NCBI RefSeq assembly: GCF_004027225.2
Contig: NC_044277.2
Location: forward strand, 40,528,305-40,592,304
Source of the DNA: Strigops habroptila
Lineage: Eukaryota; Chordata; Aves; Psittaciformes; Psittacidae
Length of the DNA stretch: 64,000 bases
Reading direction: 5' to 3'
Below the pieces are notes generated by a model. The model saw only the letters and a program-made list of their open reading frames with translations. It was not told the DNA's origin and did no database searches. The translations under genes were made by a program, and so were the position numbers. Positions 53,801 to 64,000 of the stretch are shown here, one piece after another (position 1 is the stretch's first letter; every line of letters starts with the position of its first letter).

Positions 53801-56800
53801 CCTGGTTTTGATGTTAGCACTTTTTTCAAAGTGTTAAGATGTTCTGTGTTTCCAAGACTCATGTTTTTACATAAGTTCTAAAACTTTGCTCCAGCCCTCT
53901 CCAAGTGATCCTAGGGAGGATATTCCCTACTCCACTCCCACAGCATTGCCATAAGAAACTCCTTCTCCTTTTCTCTGGCTGTTAATTTTAACCAATAAAA
54001 TATACTTATGATCTTTGAAACTTCACTGTGAGCAGAAGAGAACCTTAGAGACTGGGCAGGCCTCCCTGCCTGACAGAGAGATTTGTCTTACCATTGGTGA
54101 AAGGATATTGGCATATTATTATAAATATTTAAGAAATCATTACTTAATTTCTGCCACTTTTCAGCGATGTTTCCAATAAGCTTCCCAGGTGTGCTCATCT
54201 TTCTGTTCTGATGGAATCTGAATCGAAGTTTGATAGAGAAGCCCTTCTTCTCTGTGTAGCTTTTGAGAGGTAGAAACAATATACATACGTTGGCTTAGCT
54301 GGTGCCCTACACAGTGAGTACCAGTGCTCTGGTACCACAGAATGTGGTTTTACACAACTCATTACTGCACGCGTTACGTGTGGCTTTGCACAGGTGCTTA
54401 TGACCAAGTGCCTGTCTGACAGAGCTACAGATTAAATGAAACCTTGCGCTCTTGAGAAAGTAATGAAAGCCAGTGAGGGATCTGGGTTGAGACCTGGAGG
54501 GAACAAGAGGAATGTGTTCGCTTTGGCTGAAGCTGGGGAGTTACGTTTAGAATAAATTAGCTCTTAGAAGGCAAAATAAAACTATGGTGGTAAATGCCAA
54601 GAGTTTTCTTCATTCCAAGACTGTGTCTTTTTTCCCATGGTCCAGTTGCCAGTTCTCAAGGAGTCTTCAAAAAGAGTTGCTACTTAACATGTCCACTGGG
54701 GCATCAAATGTATCACACAGAAGTGAATAAAAAAAAAAAAATCCATTATTTTTCTACTTTTTGCCAGATGTGCTAGGAAAAGACATCTGTTCCATAAACA
54801 TTATCAGCTACTACACATTTCATGTTCAAATTTGCCAGCAGCAGGATGAGAATACCAGTGAATAATAATTTTGTTTTCTGTGTCCACTGCATCTGTAAAC
54901 TATAGCTCCTTTGGGAGCTCCTTTGGGAGGTAGGGAGGCAAAAAATTGTGGTTCAATTTAGCTTCATGCAAAAAGTTGACTAATGTTTGTGGCTTCAGTG
55001 GAGCATATATGAGCAGGTAAAAATATTCTCCCTGAGCATCAGCATCTGGGCAAGCACACCTTTTTTTCATCTATCAACTAAAGCAAAGTCTCCAACATAG
55101 GCTGACATTGACTTTGAAGCCAACATAGACTCTTCTAGAGGACTTCTTGATAATAAATTACCATATGCATCAGAAGCATAAAGCCATGAACAGATGAAAA
55201 AATATTAATGAGCCCTGGACAGTATGTCTCCACAGAAAATGAGTAATAATATGCCTTGTGAAGCTTACCCATAAAAGTGCAGTATTTCAAAGCTCTTTAA
55301 CAAACTCCACCTAAATATATTCTTCCCTGTCTCAAGAATCCATCCTTATGCTTGTCTTTAGAAATAAGTAACAGAATGGATTTTATTTATTTATATTTTA
55401 TTGCCCTTCCTCAGGCAGGGGAAATAAGGAAGTGGTCTTTAATACTTGCGGAATTGTTGGCTAGTGATTAAACCTAAATGTTTTCTTGTCTTATTATTTT
55501 GATGAAACAGTACTATAAAACGCAGCAAGACTGTCTGAGCAGTAAATCCACAAAGATACATGCATCTTTGCTTATAATGCAATTATATGTCTTTTGAGAT
55601 GGAACTGTTCATGTTGAAATTTCTCTGGAGATGAATGACTTGACTCCATTCTCTTAATTTGCTATAGAAGAAACTTCTATATTGAAGGAGATGAGGACCA
55701 AGTCAATTTGATGAAAGGGATGCAGAAATGTTTGTAAGTGTATATGACACAGATATGAACAGCCCTTCTTGTGAACAAAAGACTTTATAAACCAACAAAT
55801 GACAGATGGGAGTAAACAATTGCTATTTCAAATAAAATAAAAAAAAAGATGCTTGCTACCTTTTCTCTTAACTTTTGATGACAATCATTGATGCAGAAAC
55901 CACCTCCCCAGAAGAAATAACATTTCCCTCAAAACAGTGGGGATCAAATATTCTACTCCATCTCTTAAAAACTAAGGAATTGGCTCAGGAAACATCCTTA
56001 GTCAAGAAAACACTTATCATCCTTTCTGGTTAACAACGTTCAGCTTCTGATTTAGTCATGAATTTCCATATGAAAGTCATTTGAGTTCTGGCTCTTTGCC
56101 TATATTGCAGGGATTTGGATGTTTTTGTTTTTTCCCCTGGCTTGAGTATTATAGTAGAAAATCTTCAGAGCAGTAACTGACACTGCATCAACATAAAGTC
56201 TCAAAATCATGGGGTCCCAGCCTGGTGAGGTAGAGACCATTATCACAGTAATCTAATACTAACTGCTATAGTCTGTGTTATGAGTGGAACATCCATATTC
56301 TTCCCAGATGACAACTAGGTTAAATTGTTGATGACTGCAGAAGATTATAGATGTGTAATCACAATATCCAGAGAATGTAATGATCTTGTTTGGAATAAAT
56401 AGATGTAAGAATATTCTGTGCAATCACCAGGGAACTACCATTATCTTCAAAAACTGTTTTTATGTGCTCAATTTTTATTTCATTCTCAGTCCCTTTTTAG
56501 AAAGAAAGTAAGATCTTCAGTGTTAGATCTGTGTTTTGCCTTATAAGACTTTCCTGGGGTGGTGGTGGTGATTTACTTTCTGCAGCTGCTTTGAGAACCT
56601 CATCCTTTAAACATTCATTCGTACAGGACTGAGGAAAAATAGGTTTAAAATAAACAGGATTAAATGAATGAGAGATTGATATTAAAAGTAAGTATGTTAA
56701 ATGGTGGTTTTAATTATCAGTTAAGCAGTTCTTGTACTTCACATATTTTAAAACAAGGGGTAAAAAAGCCCAATTTTTTTCTGCCTGCTTTAGCTCATGG

Positions 56801-59654
56801 AGTTTCTTAATGCAACTTGGAAGCAGAACGGCCACTCAGGGGAAGTGCTGCAATACACTTGCTCTGCTTTTAGAATCTTCCCTAGAGACCTCCTGCCTGC
56901 TGTAGGGCATTGGGTCTCATTTGATATGTCTATTCTATGTCATATAGCTTTTGGCTCACCATTCAGTACTGACCAGCTCATTTTCTTTCATGCATTTTCT
57001 GCCTTGGATCAAAAGCAAGGCCCTTGGCTTTTTTTCTTTTTTTAATGAAGGCAGCTGGAAGCCTGGATCTTCTGGCATTTTCTTCAGATGAAATCTAGAT
57101 GGTTGTATTGCTGTTCTACTCTTTTTCTGCTATTTTTTAATGCAGGACAGTATCTCTTGCAGAGCAGGTGTAGGCTTCAGGCTAACTTTTCTTTTGTCTT
57201 GCCTCTGAGGTTTTGGGGTGGATATTGCTTTTTAAGTATATAAGACAGATGAACACAATGGTACCCATTACATAAAATAAATTTCTGAAATTAGGGAGAG
57301 ATTTCTTATTTATTAAAAGCTTTTCTTTCTGGTAAGATTTCTGGGATCTTAAAGCAGTGTGTGATAAGCAGGTGCCATAGAATTTACACAATCAGCATTT
57401 CTCCTTGGAAAATGTCACTCCTGACATGATTTTGCAGGTGTATCTGGCTTAAATTACTTTACTGTGTTTATCAATTCATGCTCAAATGTCAAAGGGTTCT
57501 AAAGATGTTTTACTCTTTCATATTTGGTATGTAATTATACACTTGGAAATGAGAAGATATATACAATTGTGTGTTTTCTACTATGAATTCTGAAATATAG
57601 AATAATGTAATTTTAATTTTATGAGTATGGTTTTAGAATATATCCAAGGGCGGTATTAACTAATGTAAGATGGGAATCTTTCAATTAAAGGATGATTGGT
57701 TGGAAAATCTGGAGGAGTTTCAGCAACATGCATGCCCATATGTAAAATTAGACTTCACTCAGCCTGACTGTGGGTTCAGGCATCCCAGAATAATCATTGT
57801 AAATTTTGATCATATCCACAGACACAAATACAAAATATAACAAGAAAAGATGAATGGGGAAAAAATGGCTGTGAAGATAAAATTTTTCACTGTGAATTTA
57901 TAGACTTCTTAGGGCAAAGGAGCAAAACTCACTTTTCTTCTCTGCTAGTGCTTAGGGGTGCACCTACATGCACCAAGTTGTATTATCTGATGTCAGTGGC
58001 AGAAGAAGAGATACTACTCATCATATTGCTAAAATTTGCCACACAGGGCTATTAATCACTTAGTTAATTAGATCTTTTGGAGATAATCTGGGATACCTGC
58101 TGTTTAGAATATTTTGTACCAGGTTTTTTGCCACCCTTTACAGTAATGTTTTACTAGAAGGCTAGTAGCATGTCGCTGCTTTTTGGGTAGACTTAATAGA
58201 TTGATTTCTTCAGCCTTGTGCAGTCTTACCTTACCTATTCTCCAGACTTTCTCTTCTCAGTGTTTTTCTCTGAACTTTTCTGATTTTGATTCACAGTTTT
58301 ATTGAAGTGGGATGTCTGAAACTGCTCATTGATGTGCAGATCTGCAGTTTAATATCTTCTACTTGCAGAACACTCTAAGCCATATGCTGCTTCAGTCTTG
58401 CACCCTTAACATGTGTGATGTGGAAAGCCAGGACCTTAAGCTCTCTCTCAAATTGCAGCTCTCTAATGCCATGTATACACTTTATGAAATTATGAAAACA
58501 CAGAATGTGGTAGTAAACTATCATGGCTGGAATGTCTTTGCATGCTCTGCAAGAATTATTAAGTGGCACAAAAGGAACAGAATATAAACATGAAAAAAAT
58601 TGTCATCAGGAAGTTAGCAAATGCCTTTTCGTGCAGCAATCTCTGCCAAAAACATTGGAGCATTTGACGTCAGGAAGCAGCTGAAACAAATGAAAGTGAA
58701 AAACAGAAGCATCTAAGTGAGAAGATGCTGTATAGATATTTTTATGTTCCAGTCTATAAGTACCCTGACAAGTCAAAATGTATCCAGCACTGCATTCAGC
58801 AAACTCCTTTCATGCTTTGTAGAAAAGGACAGCGAACTACGGTAAGACTGAGCTAATCTGCTGCAGAACAGTTTTGTTTCCTCAAACACAGGGTCCACCT
58901 GTGCCCTCATAGAATAAAAGATTTGTAGTGAAGGGACCTTACTTCAGCCTATACCTAGGAATCAAACACCTTGGTATGGTATATTTCTCTAAGCAGTAAT
59001 TTAGAGATGGATATTATACTGCTTAATAACCAAATAAAAAAAGAATATTCTGGAATGGTAGTCATCTCTCAAACTGTAAAAATTTACTTGTTTGTCTTGG
59101 ACAATACCAGTTCCTAAGGTTAATAATAATAATAATAACAATCCTAAAATAGCTGTCTTAAAGATGGACACTAGCTGATGAGCACATCTAATTTAGACTA
59201 GAAGACCCATCAGTTTTCAGGGAGTAAGTCAGTCCTGCAGAACTTGCAGTTGTGCATCCTTTTCTATATCAAGAAACCAGCATTCAGTGTACCATGCTGG
59301 CTCCTGCCAATATAGTTGTGAAGGAGGACATCAGACCCCCTTAGATTCATCAGTAAATCTACACCTCTTCTGAAGCTAGCTACTCTTGGCTAATTAGAGT
59401 TTCTTACTAGTTATGAGGGAATTGCATTTCATTTTTTAAAATAAAACAAACAAAAATCTTAACATCTTCAAAAGACAATCTATTTTAAAAATGTCTTGTT
59501 TTGGATTTGTTTCATAATTTGAAACCACAAACAAATTAAAACTCTTTCAAAACATTTCTTTTTGCATCATTCAATGCAAAACAAATGCTTAACAAACAAA
59601 GCACAAGAACTTTATTGTGGGGACAGCAATTCTATACAATCTCCAGTGATTTTT
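50891..59654. other. Intergenic, no gene recognised
   Basis: Nearly 9 kb of unique sequence without recognisable exons or repeats. A doubtful CR1-like scrap (CATAGAATAAAAGATTTG) lies near 58909, and a CRE octamer TGACGTCA at 58665-58672. Confidence 0.65.
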
Positions 59655-59989
59655 ACCAGCTTGTGTGGCACTGGTGTGCACATGTACAATGGAGCAGGTA
59701 GCGCAGGACATGCGGTGCTTCCTCCACCACCCCAAGGAGGTGACAAGGAAGAATCAGAACCCCAGCCTCCTACACACCCTCTGCACCAGCTCCTACCTAG
59801 ATATGCAGAAGACTGCCTGCTGGTTCCAGGACTTGGTGAAGTTTGCCTGGGGGTTGGTGCCTCAGTCATGTTGCTACAAGATGAAGCTCCTGTAAACTGC
59901 AGATTACAGATGTCTCTGGGGGAACCTTGCTTGTTGAGATGTTTGGCGTGCAGCAAGAAACAAATACTGCTGCCTTTGACAGAGCCTAG
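59655..59989 (+). pseudogene. ITPRIPL1-like (Mab-21 family) pseudogene fragment
   Basis: The frame read from about 59665 carries LVCTCT, CFLHHPKE, NPSLLHTLCT, SYLDMQKTACWFQDLVK and AWGLVPQS, the consecutive segments of ITPRIP-like proteins, a Mab-21-domain family that is multi-copy in birds. It reaches a stop (TAA) after KMKLL at about 59895. The match resumes one base over as CKLQIT and LLVEMFGVQQ, so a short deletion has removed the PS-x-RS residues and shifted the frame. A second in-frame stop ends it at 59989. Upstream of about 59655 and after 59989 no family sequence is visible, so only about 110 codons of a roughly 500-residue protein remain. No poly-A tail or target-site duplication was seen. 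The opposite-strand frame here is a shadow. Confidence 0.75.
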
Positions 59990-60301
59990 AAATAGGATTG
60001 TGCATTTGAGTGCTATTAGTCTTGAAGTCTTGTAGTCTGACCACTTCAATTTAATCAGTCTTCCAAGCACAAAAGGTAGATCACTGGCAAGCAAAGATTG
60101 TTAAGTCTGCACTATCCAGCTTGTGGTTCTGAATTCAACTATGTCTGATTTTAGATAAATGAGGATATTAGAACTTGACAAATTTGTCACCAAACAGAGG
60201 CATAGCTTTCTAGCAAGCTATACTGATAAATATATCACTTTCAAATTGCTTTTCACATAAAATCAATGCTTTTCAAATCTCCAAAGACCAAGATAAAAAT
60301 G

Positions 60302-60366
60302 CAGGGTATGAATCTGCAGATACATCAGTCTTTTCATTCAGGGTATGAAGCTGCAGATACATCAGT
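60302..60366. repeat. Tandem 28-bp direct repeat
   Basis: CAGGGTATGAATCTGCAGAT plus ACATCAGT at 60302-60329 is repeated at 60339-60366 with one mismatch (period 37 bp). Confidence 0.95.
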
Positions 60367-60930
60367 GTAGGATCTCCCTGTCTGCACTTAGCTACCTTTT
60401 TTCAGCTTTTTGTTACAGGACATGTCTGGTTTTGATTGTAAGTAATTTACTTCCCTGCTCATTCAGTCTGTAGAGCAAACTAACAGCCTTCTGAAGCTTT
60501 TAATCTGGTCTACATCAAAGTATTTTGCAGATATTCTCATTTTCTCCCAGCATCTTGGAGAAGATGTGATGCTGGAACTGCCCAGACAGGCAGCCTGGTA
60601 ACAACGGTTCTTCAGACTTTCAACTTTCTCCTCTCAAACTGATGCTCTTTCATGTCATTACAAATTATTTTAAAAAAAATCTCCTTGTCACAATTGTATT
60701 TCCTGGGCATTACTTATAGTTGGATTTTACTCAAAGTTGGTAGGAAGCAGGGAAAGCAATGTTTTACTTGAATGTTCTTTGTAGTGCCCATAGCTGTTTC
60801 ACAGGCTGTAAATTATCAATAGCATAAAGGAGCCATATATGAAATTAAACCCTTCTTACCTACCATATGCCCTCAGAGAACAATTGCCCAGCAATAAATA
60901 GTGGATAGTAAATAGTTAAAATGGAAACCT

Positions 60931-60990
60931 GAGCTGGGAGTTGGAATAGATATTCTTCAGAAATCTCTTCCAACTTAAATTATTCTATCA
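60931..60990 (+). mobile_element. CR1 LINE tail remnant
   Basis: GAGCTGGGAGTTGGAATAGA then CTTCAGAAATCTCTTCCAAC and a decayed tail TTAAATTATTCTATCA. Matches the last 60 bp of CR1. Confidence 0.65.
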
Positions 60991-61813
60991 AAAGCTATCA
61001 CTAACTTCATTATGTCTTTCCACATTAGCCATCTGAACAATATACTTTAGATATACTAGCTAAATTGTTCTGTGTATTTTAGATCATGCTATCTTGTGTA
61101 TCCATTGAAACCATTCACATTTTTTCTCCCTCCTTTTCTGCTGTTACTAATATGGGAAATTTTATATTTGATAAAGAATAAACCCATCTTATGTTTCTAC
61201 CTATTCTATTCACAGATCAAGTCTATGTAGATTCACAATACCATAATAGCATTTAGGAATATGTTGAGACAGTCTGGAAAATATTGAACTTTGGAGCAAA
61301 AGTAATTAAAACTTCAATTTTTTTGCATTTCTCACAACTAGGGGAAAAACAGTTCCATCTAAAATGAAAAAAAAGAGTGTGGAAAGTACAAAAGCTTTAG
61401 ACTTTTTAATACAGGCACCCACTACTTTAATGAGAAGTAACTGATAAGTACCTAAAGGCAAGCTAGGCACATGAGCTATTTAACTAAATAATTTCTCATA
61501 CTTTATATGCCTTTTGAGGGTATTGTTTCTACATGTGAGAAATTTCAGCACTAGTCTTAAAAGTTGTTGTTCAACATTGATCTAAAAGTCCTCAGTGATG
61601 ACATATATTGAAACAGATATACATATATTTAAGTAATTAGTTCTTTCTTCAATAATCTTTTTTTAATTTTGCTTCCTAGACCTGTAATTTACAGTTAATG
61701 ATTTTTGATTCATTCATAATCCTTCTATAATGCATTTAGTAATAAGGCAGAAGGAAATGATTTTTTTTTACCCTATTCACCCTTAGCATATGCTTAATTA
61801 TATTTACAAATAT

Positions 61814-61837
61814 ATAGAATCATAGAATCATAGAATA
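61814..61837 (-). repeat. CR1-type 3' tail repeat (ATAGAATC)n
   Basis: ATAGAATCATAGAATCATAG, about three copies of the CR1 terminal octamer without recognisable CR1 body next to it. Either a nearly fully truncated insertion or a chance microsatellite. Confidence 0.5.
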
Positions 61838-63651
61838 TGATCAATCTTATTGCTGTTGTATCATTCCTATGCTAAATTTTACTTCCCAACGTTGCTATTT
61901 GCCTGTGTTGATGGTGTTTTTGTCAAATTCATCTAGGAACCCTGAAAGGGAGCTTAATACCCAAACTGAATAATGTGCAATAGATATTTAAAAGATTATA
62001 ATCTGAATTAAGGACAGGGATAGGAGAACACGTTTAAAAATATCCACTGATACTTTCCAGGAGAGCTGGGGTAGAAGTTAGTTCTACTTTTGAAGCTTCT
62101 GAGAGAATCCAGGGGTTAAACAAAACAAAAACTACAGCTTTACTTGAATAAGCAGAAATAGAGAATCAATTAACTTCAAATTTACCTGGCTAAGACTATT
62201 TTTTCATTCATGGTGTGCTTTTTATCAGGATAAGAGCTTAGTTGAAGAGTCACAGTTTGCAGAGAGGAGGAGATATAAGGGGACAAAATGAAGTTTTCCT
62301 CATCTCTGTCAGTGAATCAGTTCCTCTTTCCATTACCCAGGAAGTGCTGTGAGAGGCAATGGTGGCAGCTGCAGGGAGCTCTTTCTGTGGCTGTGCTTAT
62401 GCATGAACTCTCCTTATTTGTCCCTTATGTTTATATCTTCATGTCCTGATTTCATGCTTCTGACTTTTCCTCCGTGTTTGCATCCTCCTTTTGTTGGTGG
62501 CAGTTAATACCTTCTTCTAAACATCCCTTTGACACTTGCTTCACTTGGGCACTTTGAGTATCTCTAAGAATCTCTAAGAAATACAGAAAGAAGGGAAAGG
62601 AACAGTGGTTTGTGTATGTCTCTTTCCCTAATGTGATGGAAAGGATGCTAACAGCGCCTTATTATCTAGACACTCTAAAGGATGTGCAAAGAATTGTCTG
62701 TAGATTAAGACTGCATGAAATCCAGTAACAACCAAGGTTTTGCTAATTACAGAGCAGGCAGCTCTTTAATCCTTTGGCTTTGTAAGAAAAGACTTCATTA
62801 CTCTGCAAATTATTGTGTTGTTCTACTTAATTTGAAAATTACTTGCTTTTCCTCCTAATGATATGCATCATTTGAGCAATTTATCACACCTTGTTGCAAG
62901 TCTGCAGTAGCTTCAGTCTATTCAGTAGTAGAAACAAGGCATCTAAGCCATTTACTTTAATATTATTTAGCATTTTTTTTAACTGAGCATGAGGACTTCA
63001 ATTCAATGTTATTTTCAGTAGGCTAAAAAGCAATGCCACCTTAGTTCTGCAACCAAAGTGTTGGGCATAATGCTTACTGAATTATTATCATTCAAATACC
63101 TCTGGCTGTGTACATAATGAAATCCATGTTTTTCTTTAATGAGCTGATCAACTTCTGCTTTGAAACTCTTGGAGTGCTGCAACAAGTTTAAAATAATATA
63201 ATGAATCGTGGGGGTGCTTCACAGAATTCTTTATTCTGAGTATACTGAGTCTTTGCTCAGTGTTTCAGCCCAGCACGAGTACACCAAATTAATCCTGCTC
63301 TACTCTCCTTGCTGATACCCTCAGTGCCTGCGTCTGTTTGTGCAGGGAGTTTATTTATACTTCCAGGCAGATATCTCAGACTGCAGCTATGACTTCTGAT
63401 GCTTACATAGGTAGCAAGCAAATAATATAACTTAGGAGTACTTCTTGAATAAGTCCATAGCCATCTCCTCCACCAAAGGAACATGTTCTGAAGCAATGCT
63501 GCCTTTTCTTTGAGGTTGGAGGATGCAGGGGAGAAAATAGTGCCTGAATCATAAGTACAGTATTTGTGACATACCTTGAATAGCCCTAGAGGTTAAAATA
63601 CTGAATTTAGTAGTGAAGTCCTGATTCTTTAAGGTGTTTTCTTTCTTGTGG
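61838..63651. other. Intergenic, no gene recognised
   Basis: Unique AT-rich DNA; one 79-codon minus-strand open frame at 63257-63496 without recognisable features. Confidence 0.7.
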
Positions 63652-63715
63652 TTTTATTTTATTTTATTTTATTTTATTTTATTTTATTTTATTTTATTTT
63701 ATTTTATCTTATTTT
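63652..63715. repeat. (TTTTA)n microsatellite
   Basis: About 11 perfect TTTTA units from 63652, then one TTTTATCTTA interruption and a last unit. Confidence 0.97.
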
Positions 63716-64000
63716 CATAGGTTATGCAAGGTTTTCCCTATAGAACCATAAATTTCTTTTCTTGTAGATAGGCTTTGTTTTCAAGAACGCCAAATGCTTG
63801 TTGCTAAATGGTATTGATATTTTAAAACTGTTTGCTTGCTTGCTACTGCTGCTTTGGAGATTTCCTTATCTTTTTGGTGATAAAGTGACATAAACCACTT
63901 CACTTTCCCTAATTCCTAAATTGGTATTTTAAGACTGAGGGTGATTGTTAAGAAATATATGTTATAGTTTTGATTTTGCAGTCCTAGGTTTTTTCCACTT

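Noticed and set aside
58908..58960. Possible CR1 tail (CATAGAATAAAAG...)
   Set aside because: Similarity limited to about 10 bp plus a loose GGGACCTTA; not enough to call.
59612..60094. 160-codon minus-strand frame
   Set aside because: Antisense shadow of the ITPRIPL1-like fragment on the plus strand.

Overview
The window looks like an avian nuclear genome. It is AT-rich, almost entirely non-coding, and dotted with chicken-repeat-1 (CR1) LINE fragments in both orientations. Several fragments end in the CR1-specific 3' tail (ATTCTATGAT repeats, or ATCATAGAAT on the opposite strand). No bacterial, organellar or CRISPR features were seen.

The one clear gene is a minus-strand class A GPCR at about 42.18-43.17 kb that matches neuropeptides B/W receptor 1 (NPBWR1). 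Motifs from TM1 to the C-tail are preserved, but the reading frame is broken at the start of TM2. The six bases ATGAAG stand where about two are expected, a net gain of 4 nt. The extra bases complete a perfect 10-bp inverted repeat with the sequence 7 nt away, which points to a hairpin-templated (template-switch) mutation. Upstream lies a CpG island (about 43.48-44.07 kb) with a candidate 5'UTR splice donor; a good splice acceptor sits 2 nt before the start codon. About 380 bp after the stop is a plausible polyadenylation signal.

A second, decayed coding piece lies at about 59.65-59.99 kb on the plus strand. It resembles part of an ITPRIPL1-like (Mab-21 family) protein and carries a frameshift and both-end truncation. 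A third block (38.35-39.09 kb) reads as protein-like segments in successively shifted frames; I do not recognise it.

Region by region: 0-6.7 kb is unique sequence with a small diverged duplication and a 190-bp polypyrimidine tract; 6.7-7.8 kb is a long CR1 with reverse-transcriptase remnants; 14.6-15.2, 16.4, 37.0-37.3, 44.1, 45.1-45.6, 47.0-47.2, 50.4-50.9, 60.9 and 61.8 kb hold further CR1 pieces. The rest is intergenic DNA with microsatellites ((TGAA)15, (TTTTA)n), homopolymer runs and a few strong small palindromes. Almost all other open frames are short, lack family resemblance and look like chance.
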